A DNA stretch of 64,000 bases from an uncultured Lachnospiraceae bacterium. GTDB lineage: Bacteria; Bacillota; Clostridia; Lachnospirales; Lachnospiraceae. Position 1 is the first letter of the stretch; every line of letters starts with the position of its first letter. Position numbers and translations under genes: made by a program. The stretch lies in assembly GCA_934401915.1 (NCBI GenBank), contig CAKRSV010000005.1:1-64000 (forward strand), in the 5' to 3' direction. The notes beneath the pieces are model-generated. The model was not told the DNA's origin, did not search any database, and was given only the letters and a program-made list of their open reading frames with translations. Positions 8,598-15,814 of this stretch are shown one piece after another.

Positions 8598-9510
8598 TTA
8601 TATAACCTTCAACGCACCTGCTACAAGCTCAATTTCTTTGTGCTTTTCGTCCTCAGTAATATGGACATATAAATTCATGGTGATTCCGATATTAGAATGT
8701 CCCAATATCTTTTGAAGTGTCTTTGGCATCATACCTGCCTCAATACATCTTGTGGCGAATGTATGTCTGAGAACATGCATCGAAAATCTCTTAATGCCAA
8801 CTTTATAACGATACTCCATTGTTCTTGATATAGTCAATGTTTTATTCTTGAAATCAATATCGTCCCACTTAAGACCTACAAGTTCTCCAGTACGAATACC
8901 TGTCTGTAGAACAAATCTATATTGATTTTCATAGCTCTGATCTCTGGCTGCCTCAAGAAATTTTCTCTGTACATCAATGGTAAGTGCTTCTTTTTTATCC
9001 GAAGGCTGTCCCATATCACTCTTCGCTGACTTCTTACAAGGATTATTGATGATAACATCATTTTCCTTGGCAAAGTCTAACATATTATAAAGGGCAATTC
9101 TGGTCTGATAAATCGTTGTAGTCTTGTACCCTTCATCTGCCATATCCGAAAAAATCTTCTGACAGTGAATAGGTTTTACATCAATGAGAAGCATTTTTCC
9201 AATAACTTTGCTAATATTTCTATGATAGCGCTCTCGATAGTTACGTACCGTATTAGGTCGAACTGTTTTTTCTTTAATAAAAATCCAGTATTCAAACCAA
9301 GCATCCACCATCATGGCATTCGCCTCTGTTATACTGCTATGCTCATCTATATACTTTGCCTCATCAAGCCACTTTCTACATTCCTGCAGCTTTTTTAAAA
9401 CGCTTAACCCTCCTTTTGCCCAGCTTATCAACAAAGCCTGCATTATATAAACCGTTTTTTTGCTGGGTGATACCCACACCCAGTTCTTTACCTTTTAAGT
9501 CTTTTCCCAT
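8598..9510 (-). pseudogene. Tyrosine recombinase/integrase, frameshifted and internally deleted
   Basis: This is a remnant of a Tn916/phage-type integrase. The intact start MGKDLKGKELGVGITQQ reads from the ATG at 9508-9510 with AAGGGG ahead of it, but the frame changes at a six-A run (9391-9396 on plus); one A fewer would restore RFKKLQECRKW. The catalytic domain keeps the first arginine (TGIRTGEL), HVLRHTFA, GHS and the tyrosine in MNLYVH. However, TMEYRYKVG is joined directly to IKRFSMHVLRHTF at ~8800, losing roughly 80-90 residues that normally include the catalytic lysine. It is surely inactive. It marks the edge of an old insertion next to ychF. Confidence 0.85.
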
Positions 9511-9591
9511 AATAAGCCCCTTTCAAAAAAAGAAGCCTAAATACAGTACGAAATATTATACCATAGATAAGCTTCTTTGTGTTGCATTTTT

Positions 9592-9668
9592 TTAGTCAAG
9601 TTCTATGTTAGCCTCTAGGAACTGCTCAAACGCTCGCCTTTTCACTAATTTCTTTCGTCCAACATAAA
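9592..9668 (-). pseudogene. Excisionase (Xis) C-terminal fragment
   Basis: On the minus strand the frame ending at the TAA at 9592-9594 reads GNLYVGRKKLVKRRAFEQF followed by LEANIELD, which resembles the C-terminal end of Tn916-type MerR-like excisionases. Such genes normally sit just upstream of the integrase, as here. The N-terminal part is missing: the frame is joined at ~9668 to a tape-measure fragment. Similarity is judged by eye. Confidence 0.5.
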
Positions 9669-9857
9669 GATTTCCTTGTTCAGCACATTGTTTCGCGCGG
9701 AAAGAGCCTGCACGGATTTGTCGTTCTTATCAAACTGCGAGGATACCAGCTTCATTTACGAACCGAGTACCTTGAACAACTGGTTGATATCGGCGAGAGC
9801 TTTCTTAAATTCCTTCTCACCCTCCACGCCGATCTTCAGACCGAAATTGTCAGCCAT
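9669..9857 (-). pseudogene. Phage tail tape-measure protein, N-terminal fragment
   Basis: From the ATG at 9855-9857, with a perfect AAGGAGGTGA at 9864-9873, the frame reads MADNFGLKIGVEGEKEFKKA, the usual start of Siphoviridae tape-measure proteins in Clostridia. It is interrupted by an in-frame TAA at 9756-9758, where homologues have a glutamate codon, continues as MKLVSSQFDKNDKSVQA, and is cut at ~9669, where it joins the xis fragment. About 60 of the usual 700 or more residues remain. Confidence 0.65.
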
Positions 9858-9959
9858 GCACCGTCACCTCCTTGTAGTTGGCATAAAAAAGCACCCTACC
9901 ACAGAGAAGTTGGGACAAAACCGTCCGAAGTTCTCGATGAAAGCGTGTCTGCTGGTATG

Positions 9960-9988
9960 AAAAAGGAGCGGCCCCGAAAGGTCACTCC
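9960..9988 (-). terminator. Terminator of the AAA ATPase gene
   Basis: GGAGTGACC / GGCCGCTCC stem (9980-9988 with 9965-9973) followed by five T residues on the minus strand, 24 bp after the ATPase stop. Confidence 0.7.
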
Positions 9989-10011
9989 TCATAGATATAT
10001 GAGTTATTTTG

Positions 10012-11286
10012 TCAGAACAATTCTACCCGGCCGAGCAGCAGATCGATCAGGTTGCAGTGGAAGATGCCGTTGTCGTCATAAAAGTTGTGCGGCACATCCA
10101 TGCGGACGATGATCTTTTTGAAGAAATCCTTGGTAAGCATAAGCGATGCCAGCTCGGAGGATTCTTTTTTATCGGCATCCATACGGAAAGCGGACTGAAT
10201 ATAGATTTTCTTGTCCGCATCATTTACCACAAAGTCAATCTCTTTCTGAACCTTGCTGTCGCCTGTGCGGTCGAAAACCACTCCGACGTCAACGGAATAC
10301 CCGCGCCGCAAAAGTTCGTTGTAGATCATGTTTTCCATGATATGACCGGGATCGTACTGGCGGTAATTCAACCGTGCGTTCCGAAGCCCGATATCCGTAT
10401 AGTAGTATTTGTTCGGATACTTGAAATAGGTCTTTCCTTTGACGTCATATCGCTTTGCCATCGAAATGAGGAAGGAGTCGATAACATACTGCACATAGTT
10501 TGAAACCATCGCGGGATTGATTTTCTCGTTCTTCATGGACGCGATGGCATTTGCGATATTGGTCGGATTTGTCAGTGAACTGATCTGCGAAGCGAGAAAG
10601 TCCAGAATATCATTCAGAACATCCTCGCGCTCTATGCCGTTTCGTTCCACGATATCCTTGACATACAGTTCGCTGTAGAGGGAGGTCAGATAATCCTTCT
10701 TATCCTTTTCATCCTCCAGCGCTAAAAGTCTCGGCATACCACCGTAGAGCATATAGGTATCCAGTGCTTTTCGCTCATCACCGCCCACGGCAGAATAAAA
10801 CTCCGCAAATGACAAAGGGAACACATGGATCTGTGTAGCACGACCGCGAAACTCTGTTGCGATATCTTTCGACAGCCCTTTGGAGTTACTGCCGGTGACA
10901 TAAACATCAAGGTTTTTATATGCCTTGAGTTCGTTCAGCATATCGTAGATGGTAACCTCGATGCCGCCGTTTTCCTTGTCCACTACTTTCGTGGTGAGCT
11001 GCACCTCATCAATGAACAGATAGAATTTTTCATTCTTCCTGTCCCGGACGGTGCTTTCTACATATTCGCACAGAGTGATCGGATTTCTGAACTTATAGTA
11101 CCGCCGCTGATCCAGTTCGATTTTCAAAATATGATCTTCCGAAACGTTCTGCGAAAGAAGATACTCGAAAAACAGATCGAAAAGCAGTACGGACTTGCCG
11201 CATCTGCGTATGCCTGTGATGACTTTTATCTCACCGTTCCACATACTGTGGATCAGCCGGTTCATAAAGGACTCTCGTTTAACCAT
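10012..11286 (-). CDS. AAA family ATPase with C-terminal DUF4143 domain
   Basis: This is a cytoplasmic P-loop ATPase of 424 residues. Walker A GIRRCGKS lies near residue 25-32, Walker B-like FYLFIDEVQL near 90, and the sensor region VYVTGSNSKGL follows. The C-terminal third has the DUF4143 restriction-endonuclease-like core (GHIMENMIYNELLRRGY, then KEIDFVV with Asp and a Lys-type position). Members are widespread in gut anaerobes, often multi-copy and mobile, with no settled function. I choose the ATG at 11284-11286, with AGGTG 6 nt upstream, over an upstream GTG. It has its own promoter and terminator and sits between tail genes that are normally adjacent, so it looks like inserted cargo. 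Confidence 0.88.
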   Translation of the reverse strand: MVKRESFMNRLIHSMWNGEIKVITGIRRCGKSVLLFDLFFEYLLSQNVSEDHILKIELDQRRYYKFRNPITLCEYVESTVRDRKNEKFYLFIDEVQLTTKVVDKENGGIEVTIYDMLNELKAYKNLDVYVTGSNSKGLSKDIATEFRGRATQIHVFPLSFAEFYSAVGGDERKALDTYMLYGGMPRLLALEDEKDKKDYLTSLYSELYVKDIVERNGIEREDVLNDILDFLASQISSLTNPTNIANAIASMKNEKINPAMVSNYVQYVIDSFLISMAKRYDVKGKTYFKYPNKYYYTDIGLRNARLNYRQYDPGHIMENMIYNELLRRGYSVDVGVVFDRTGDSKVQKEIDFVVNDADKKIYIQSAFRMDADKKESSELASLMLTKDFFKKIIVRMDVPHNFYDDNGIFHCNLIDLLLGRVELF

Positions 11287-11332
11287 GTATTTCACCTCGT
11301 ACTTAGGACGAAACCGTCTGAACTTTTATGTT

Positions 11333-11361
11333 AGTATGCCACGATTTTTGAAAAATATCAA
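11333..11361 (-). promoter_or_regulatory. Predicted promoter of the AAA ATPase gene
   Basis: TTGATA (11356-11361) and CATACT (11333-11338) in minus orientation with a 17-bp spacer, ~50 bp ahead of the start codon. Confidence 0.5.
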
Positions 11362-11435
11362 GGTCACAAGAAAAAACTCACAAAGAAGTTTCGTCGGAAA
11401 CGGACTAAGTGCGAGGTAAAATTCTCCGATACGTC

Positions 11436-11645
11436 TCAGATTCCATAGGGGATAATTTCATCAATGGTCAAATTCTGCTTCGGTCTGGAGATGCCGTTAT
11501 ACTGCCTGTGGCACTCCCACAAATCCATAAACAGACCGAACGGCATCAGCCAAAACTCATCCTGCGTAAGGTGAAGCTGACCGATGCCGTAATATAAAAG
11601 CCGGGTAAATAGCTCCTCGTCACTTACCCGACTTGCACGTTTTTT
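11436..11645 (-). CDS. Tail assembly chaperone, -1 frameshift extension (gpGT-type T part)
   Basis: Reading in the -1 frame from the slippery site AAAAAAC (11639-11645) gives an open extension of ~67 residues. It contains HLTQDEFWLMPFGLFMDLWE and ends DEIIPYGI before a TGA at 11436-11438. The LTQDEFWxMPFGLFxDLWECH block is familiar from phage proteins encoded between the chaperone and the tape-measure gene. It has no start codon or ribosome binding site of its own near its beginning, as expected for a frameshift product analogous to lambda gpGT. Confidence 0.65.
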   Translation of the reverse strand, partial: KKRASRVSDEELFTRLLYYGIGQLHLTQDEFWLMPFGLFMDLWECHRQYNGISRPKQNLTIDEIIPYGI

Positions 11646-12079
11646 GGATCAGGCTCACTTTCCACGTTCCGCTTTGTACCTCTGTACACAGCCTCCATGA
11701 TGGCGTCCTTATAATCCGTCAGTTCCATCGGCGAGGTGAGAAGCTCGACCTCTTCCGCGGTCAGTTCCGGCTTTTTCTTGTCCGGATGCTTGAGGTTGTG
11801 GACGAGGATGGTCTGGTTGCACAGGAGCGTGATGAGCCACACGATCTCATCGAGAGCCATCTCGAAATTCTCCGACTTCATCAGCTTATCGCCCAGGTTC
11901 TCCAAGCCGCCGTAGCGTCCAGCGATTTCCTTCGTTGCCTTGGTGGTGAGGAGCATGACGATTTGGAACATGGACGAAGACGGCTTGTAGAATTCAAAGA
12001 AGGCGATCTGCATGAAGGCTGTTACTATGTTCTCCGAGGCGTAGTTCTTTATTTGGAGCAGAATTTGGCCGTCAAACAA
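11624..12079 (-). CDS. Phage tail assembly chaperone (gpG-type), N-terminus doubtful
   Basis: A frame of up to 151 residues, mostly helical and acidic near its end (KKKPELTAEEVELLTSPMEL, then ESEPDPKNVQVG). Size, position upstream of a tape-measure start and a slippery heptamer close to its stop all match phage tail assembly chaperones. The only start in the first part is a TTG at 12079, and the sequence just upstream belongs to an opposing GIY-YIG fragment, so the 5' end was probably lost in a deletion. Remnant of a siphovirus tail module; unlikely to be functional alone. Confidence 0.55.
   Translation of the reverse strand: MFDGQILLQIKNYASENIVTAFMQIAFFEFYKPSSSMFQIVMLLTTKATKEIAGRYGGLENLGDKLMKSENFEMALDEIVWLITLLCNQTILVHNLKHPDKKKPELTAEEVELLTSPMELTDYKDAIMEAVYRGTKRNVESEPDPKNVQVG
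11639..11645 (-). promoter_or_regulatory. -1 ribosomal frameshift slippery site AAAAAAC
   Basis: In the chaperone's zero frame the codons are CCA AAA AAC, which is the classic A-AAA-AAC heptamer. The -1 frame after it is open for ~67 codons. Confidence 0.7.
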
Positions 12080-12430
12080 AAAATCGAGTATAAGAGCGGC
12101 GCTAAAGTGCGCCGAGAAGGAAGGACGAGATGTATCTTTGATAATGGCACGGAATCCTCCATGCTCTATCGTTCTCTTGGAAAGGCTCTCAAACTCGATG
12201 GCTTTTGTATAAGCGATTTAATAGAGAAAAATGAAAGTTCTGTAAGCATCGACTCTACTGATGTGCAGAATGGTTACATTTATGTCCTTCGTAGCTTAAG
12301 CCGTGCGCCACAAATTCGCTCCATCCGTAATCTTTACAAAATAGGATACTGTTCCGGCGATGTTACTACGCGCATTAAAAACGCAGTTCATGAGCCGACA
12401 TACCTGATGAATGATGTTGAAGTTCGCTAA
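12080..12430 (+). pseudogene. GIY-YIG (T5orf172-type) nuclease-family fragment
   Basis: The plus-strand frame holds GYIYVLRSLSRAPQIRSIRN then LYKIGYCSGDVTTRIKNA, with the GYIYVL and YKIG motifs of T5orf172/GIY-YIG domain proteins, preceded by a linker (RCIFDNGTESSMLYRSL). The start is missing, since the frame fuses into antisense phage sequence near 12060-12080. The domain is cut after NDVEVR, losing its C-terminal catalytic half. It ends convergent with, and overlapping by 4 bp, the AIM24-like gene. Confidence 0.6.
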
Positions 12431-13107
12431 TTTGATGAAGGATGGGGCATATACTGGTACAGCTGCATGGCTGTTGATGCGATCGGCATACTCTGGAGCG
12501 TCACCTTGCCTGGACCATATACCACCGTATTAAACAGACCTTCGCCGCCGAACAGTACGTTTGTTACGCCCTTGACCGTTTTTACTTCCATTCTGCAGCT
12601 TTCCGACATACAGGCTACATATCCCGTGTCAACAATCTTACAATCGCCTGCCGGGATACTGTATTCATGTGCCGATCCATCTATCTCCAAAAATACGATT
12701 CCCGATCCGGTATATTTTCTCATCAGGAATCCTTCGCCGCCAAATAACCCTCGTCCCAGTTTCTGCTGAATATACACTTCGCTGCTGATATTTCCTACGG
12801 ATGCCAGAAATGCTCCTTTTTGAATGATGATACCGTTGCCCGGGGTAATCTCCACAGCAACGATCGATCCCGGAAATTTGGAAGAAAAAGCAATTTCGCC
12901 CGGTCTGGCTGCGATATATGTATTCGTAAACGCGCTTTCCTTGGTCAGCATTTTTCCAAGCATCTTTCCAAGGCCGCCACCGCTGGTCTGCATTTCGATC
13001 TCGTTATCCATCCATGACATTGCACCGGCTTCGCACTCAACTTTTTCCCCTTCATTTAACATCAGTTTCAGTACCGGCAAAGATCCGCCTTCAATTTTGT
13101 ATTCCAT
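12427..13107 (-). CDS. AIM24 / TIGR00266 family protein
   Basis: This beta-rich protein of 226 residues belongs to the AIM24 (DUF124) family. The start MEYKIEGGSLPVLKL, the VECEAGAMSWMD block, a Gly-rich loop, and later GTVYGPG-like and VTLQSMPI motifs are typical. Bacterial members are soluble, form trimeric beta-prisms and have no firm function. The C-terminus ends a little early (MPHPSSN) exactly at the junction with the GIY-YIG fragment, so the last residues may be a replacement. A GGAGGG lies ahead of the ATG. Confidence 0.85.
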   Translation of the reverse strand: MEYKIEGGSLPVLKLMLNEGEKVECEAGAMSWMDNEIEMQTSGGGLGKMLGKMLTKESAFTNTYIAARPGEIAFSSKFPGSIVAVEITPGNGIIIQKGAFLASVGNISSEVYIQQKLGRGLFGGEGFLMRKYTGSGIVFLEIDGSAHEYSIPAGDCKIVDTGYVACMSESCRMEVKTVKGVTNVLFGGEGLFNTVVYGPGKVTLQSMPIASTAMQLYQYMPHPSSN

Positions 13108-13275
13108 CTTTCATTCCCTCCTACCGCATATTTTGTACTATCGCCTGGCATTTAGCCCTACGGATATCTTATTTTATCATTTTTTGAATTTCCAGTACAG
13201 TGGCAACTATATTTTTTGCTTGTGGCAACTCATGTTTTATCCCGATTTCCTTTACAAAAAGGTTTGAAAAGCATA

Positions 13276-13316
13276 AATCAAGGGATACTCCCGCTTGATA
13301 GGAATATCCCTTGATT
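13276..13316. repeat. 12-bp perfect inverted repeat
   Basis: AATCAAGGGATA (13276-13287) recurs inverted at 13305-13316 with a 17-nt loop. Neither strand has a T run directly after it, so a terminator function is uncertain. It lies between the DUF1413-like gene and the AIM24-like gene, just after the former's stop in transcription order. Confidence 0.5.
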
Positions 13317-13334
13317 ATTGTATTTAAAGCATTA

Positions 13335-13514
13335 TTAGTTCTTTCTATATTTCTGAACACTGTCTTGCGCTGTGGTGATACAGGTCACGTTCGGAATTTC
13401 TCCACTCTGAACTGCTTCGTAGAGTGTTCGTCCCAACTGTGCCGGCGGATTCTCGATGATCTCATTCAGACAGAATTCTTTTCCTGACGGTAAATTGCTG
13501 ATGACGCTTTTCAT
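13335..13514 (-). CDS. Small DUF1413-like protein
   Basis: A 59-residue frame from the ATG at 13512-13514 to the TAA at 13335-13337 reads MKSVISNLPSGKEFCLNEII and later LGRTLYEAVQSGEIPNV, ending KYRKN. The LPxGxEF, GRxxY and SGEIPxV positions match DUF1413-type small proteins of Firmicutes mobile regions. The frame is open for 11-12 further codons upstream (to a TAA) without a usable start, and no good ribosome binding site precedes the ATG, so the 5' end may be damaged. Confidence 0.5.
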   Translation of the reverse strand: MKSVISNLPSGKEFCLNEIIENPPAQLGRTLYEAVQSGEIPNVTCITTAQDSVQKYRKN

Positions 13515-13631
13515 CTGGTTTTCTAATGTCTTGTAGCTTATGTGTTTGTCTTTCGTATATGGTTTTATTTATAACTTTTGAATAGAATATATAATAAAAC
13601 AAAATCTATTTCACAAGTACTTGATACTAAA

Positions 13632-14381
13632 TTATAATGAATATCCTGATACAAAATACTGACAGGTTTCAGCAGAATCGCCTTCTACCGGAGCCATAAA
13701 TCCCATCATATTTGAATCTGTATCAAAAATCCTATTTAATTCATCATCTGTAAATATTACATAATCTCCATAAACCAAAGAACCATCTTTCTCGATGATT
13801 AAAGCAGCTTCTTTACTGCCATCAGCAAACTGTACTAAATCAACAGCTAAAATATTTGAATCGCTTCCCCATACATTACTTTCATATCCCTCTATAACAT
13901 ATTCTGTATCGAGAATCTTTGCTTCTGAATCTTTAGTAGATGCAATTCTGTCATCCTTTAGTCCCGCAGGGATTAGTACAGATTTAAGAGTCACTCCCTC
14001 TGTATCAACAACAGTGTAATAGTACGCATCTGCATCCGCATCATACTCAAGACCCTCATAGATGTCATTTGCTGCGGTTTCTTCTTCGGCTTCTTCCTCA
14101 GCGGTTTCTTCCTCGGCGGTTTCTTCCTCGGCAGCTTCTTCGGTTGCCTCGTTTTCAGTTTCTGCAGCTTCCTCGGTTGCCTCTTCGGTTGCTTCCTCTG
14201 TTGTCTCTTCGGCCGTTTCGTCAGCGGCAGGCTCTTCTGCTGTTTCTTCAACAGGCTCCTCTGCTGCTTCCTCTGTCATTGCTGCAACAGGTTCAGCCTC
14301 CTTGGTATCTGCGCCACACGCTGTCATGGATGCCATCACCATAACTCCTGTTACTAATACTGCAATTGCTTTCTTTTTCAT
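13632..14381 (-). CDS. Lipoprotein with Glu/Ala/Thr repeat linker
   Basis: This is a secreted, lipid-anchored protein of 249 residues. The signal peptide MKKKAIAVLVTGVMVMASMTAC ends in a lipobox at Cys22. A low-complexity linker (~30-105) consists almost wholly of Glu, Ala and Thr in imperfect EEATEEAAEE units. A globular C-terminal domain follows (~106-249: NDIYEGLEYDADADAYYYTV and onward). I recognise no family for that domain. The linker is strongly acidic and would act as a wall-spanning spacer. The gene is divergent from the XRE regulator at 14527 and shares its palindromic intergenic region. Confidence 0.8.
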   Translation of the reverse strand: MKKKAIAVLVTGVMVMASMTACGADTKEAEPVAAMTEEAAEEPVEETAEEPAADETAEETTEEATEEATEEAAETENEATEEAAEEETAEEETAEEEAEEETAANDIYEGLEYDADADAYYYTVVDTEGVTLKSVLIPAGLKDDRIASTKDSEAKILDTEYVIEGYESNVWGSDSNILAVDLVQFADGSKEAALIIEKDGSLVYGDYVIFTDDELNRIFDTDSNMMGFMAPVEGDSAETCQYFVSGYSL

Positions 14382-14461
14382 AAACTTCTACCCTCTCTTT
14401 TGGAAAAATTTTTCAACTTTCACTATATCCCATTTAATTATTCTTGTCAATTTAAAATATC

Positions 14462-14481
14462 ATTGCGATAATGCAATATCG
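14462..14481. promoter_or_regulatory. Overlapping palindromes between lipoprotein and XRE genes
   Basis: ATTGC-N6-GCAAT (14462-14477) and CGATA-N6-TATCG (14466-14481) overlap in the divergent intergenic region. This is the form expected for the operator of the dimeric XRE regulator next to it. Confidence 0.45.
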
Positions 14482-14526
14482 TTATGATTGCTTTACCCTT
14501 AAATAAAAAAGTGAGGGTAATGATAT

Positions 14527-14811
14527 ATGGTTTCTGATCGAATCAAATTTTTAAGAGAGCAAAAGAATTACACCCAAACCGATCTTGCAAAAAAGCTGGG
14601 AATAACGCGATCCAGTGTCAACGCATGGGAACTGGGCATTTCCGTTCCCTCTACGCAGTATATTGTGGAATTATCTAATATTTTTTCTGTCTCAACAGAT
14701 TATCTTCTAGGTGTACAAAAAACTTCCTCTATTGATATAAGTGGATTAACGCAAGGGGATATTGAAATGATTTATTCCCTGACCGAATATTTGAAATCCA
14801 AAAATCATTAG
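14527..14811 (+). CDS. XRE family transcriptional regulator
   Basis: This 94-residue DNA-binding protein has a Cro/C1-type helix-turn-helix over residues ~5-60 (IKFLREQKNYTQTDLAKKLG then SSVNAWELGISVPS), followed by the common STDYLLG motif. A short C-terminal helix ends the protein. A GAGGG box precedes the ATG at the edge of a 7-bp inverted repeat (TTACCCT/AGGGTAA, 14493-14520). It probably represses itself and the divergent lipoprotein gene. Confidence 0.9.
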   Translation: MVSDRIKFLREQKNYTQTDLAKKLGITRSSVNAWELGISVPSTQYIVELSNIFSVSTDYLLGVQKTSSIDISGLTQGDIEMIYSLTEYLKSKNH

Positions 14812-14823
14812 AATTGCCTGCAA

Positions 14824-15119
14824 TCGAGTAGGAGGGAAAATTAAATAAATTTTCCCGACCTCTCACACCACCGTGCGTACCGTTCGGTACACGGCGGTTC
14901 AATCAATTTAACAAGTAACACACCTTTCGGTGTAGTAAGCCAACTTATCTCTCGCAGCCTAGCCTTATATGTGATTTCTGTTCGTCGGACCAGAGATTTG
15001 CTTACAGCTTCCTTCAGATTCCACCTCACGATGGACACCCTTGCTGTTCGGCTATACACTTCCCACTATCTGGGCATGTTCGGGACTTTCACCCGTTAGA
15101 GCGCGCCCATGGCGCGCAA
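14824..15119 (-). mobile_element. Shrunken group IIC intron (domain I part, V and VI only)
   Basis: In minus orientation the sequence holds class IIC intron hallmarks. Domain I 5' elements include GGGTGAAAGTCCCG, GCAAGGGTGTCCATCG and GGTGGAATCTGAAGGAAGC. A domain V follows (GAACCGCCGTGTACC, CGGTACGCACGGTGGTGTGA), then a domain VI ending CTACTCGAT at ~14824. The whole element is only ~296 nt, with no reverse transcriptase gene, and the distal domain I and domains II-IV are missing. A terminator hairpin sits just 5' of it, the usual IIC target. Catalysis is unlikely. Confidence 0.8.
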
Positions 15120-15123
15120 ACTT

Positions 15124-15170
15124 AAAAAAGCGCCAGACCCATGACCTCGTTCGAAGTCATAAGCTGACGC
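15124..15170 (-). terminator. Strong terminator, 5' exon of the group IIC intron
   Basis: A ~15-bp stem (15130-15145 with 15156-15170) is followed by six T residues on the minus strand and then directly by the intron 5' end. Confidence 0.75.
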
Positions 15171-15259
15171 TTAAGATTGCCGGTATTCTTTTGCAAAAGA
15201 AATGGGCTCACTGTTCGGGATTTGTTCCCGTTCGCTTTGCCCATTGTAAATATAACACA

Positions 15260-15745
15260 TCAAAAATCGCTTGAAAAGGGAACTGATAGGTAACTGACAG
15301 GTAGTTCGTAGGTAATCGACAGGTAATCCATATCTGAAATGGCTGACTTATATTTTCCCCCTATATCAAATCCTTCAAACTTATATAAATCTCTGTGCAA
15401 TTGTAAAATAATAGAAGGCTTGGGTGGAATATAATCATGATTCTCGTGTATTATATTTAAAACATCCCTATAACCTGCAATCTCTCGTTCATTACGGGTC
15501 TTTGGTCTAGTTACGTCCCTTACCAATGCTCTTAAACGTTCATCTGATGTGTAAATTCCTTCGATTTTATTGGAAGCCTCTGTACTTTGAATCTTCGCTA
15601 TCTCAACAAGCTGCGTCAACGTATCAGCCTTGGCTTCAATAAACAGAGTTTGTTCCCCCTTAAATTCATGTATCTGTGATAAATAAGATACTATTTCCGG
15701 TGTAAGCAATTTCTTCCATTTTTCACGGTAATCATACTTTCTCAT
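15260..15745 (-). pseudogene. Fic-family protein, N-terminal part only
   Basis: The frame MRKYDYREKWKKLLTPEIVS, with EASNKIEGIYTSDERLRALV and ILQLHRDLYKFEGFDIGGKYK, matches the N-terminal domain of Fic AMP-transferase family proteins, including the (S/T)xxxE(G/N)-like inhibitory helix region NKIEGI. The catalytic HPFxxGNGR motif is absent: after ~137 residues the frame runs into an 11-bp tandem repeat and stops (161 residues against ~350 expected). GAGG precedes the ATG at 15743-15745. It should be inactive in AMP transfer. Confidence 0.75.
15280..15329. repeat. 11-bp tandem repeat, about 4.5 copies
   Basis: On the plus strand, units ending in AGG follow each other at 11-bp steps: aactgatagg, taactgacagg, tagttcgtagg, taatcgacagg, taatcc. 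They form the 3' end of the truncated Fic frame and give YLSITYELPVSYLSV in protein. Confidence 0.75.
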
Positions 15746-15814
15746 TCAATAACCTCATTAACAATTCTATTTTTTATGCCTCCCATACTAAAATAATTAT
15801 AGTATGTTCTCCAT

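Noticed and set aside
9385..9400. Programmed frameshifting in the integrase at the A run
   Set aside because: The gene also lacks part of its catalytic domain, so simple decay is the better explanation.
8520..13272. 13-bp inverted match GCTTTTCAAACCT at 8520 and 13260 as possible element ends
   Set aside because: AT-rich 13-mers match by chance many times in 64 kb, and integrase att sites are direct, not inverted, repeats.
13169..13360. Minus-strand frame of 63 codons across the 13276-13316 inverted repeat
   Set aside because: It would need a GTG inside the end of the DUF1413-like gene, has no ribosome site and resembles nothing known.
14841..15059. Minus-strand 72-codon frame within the group II intron
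   Set aside because: The sequence is ribozyme domain I and V, which explains it fully; the encoded peptide is not a maturase or reverse transcriptase piece.
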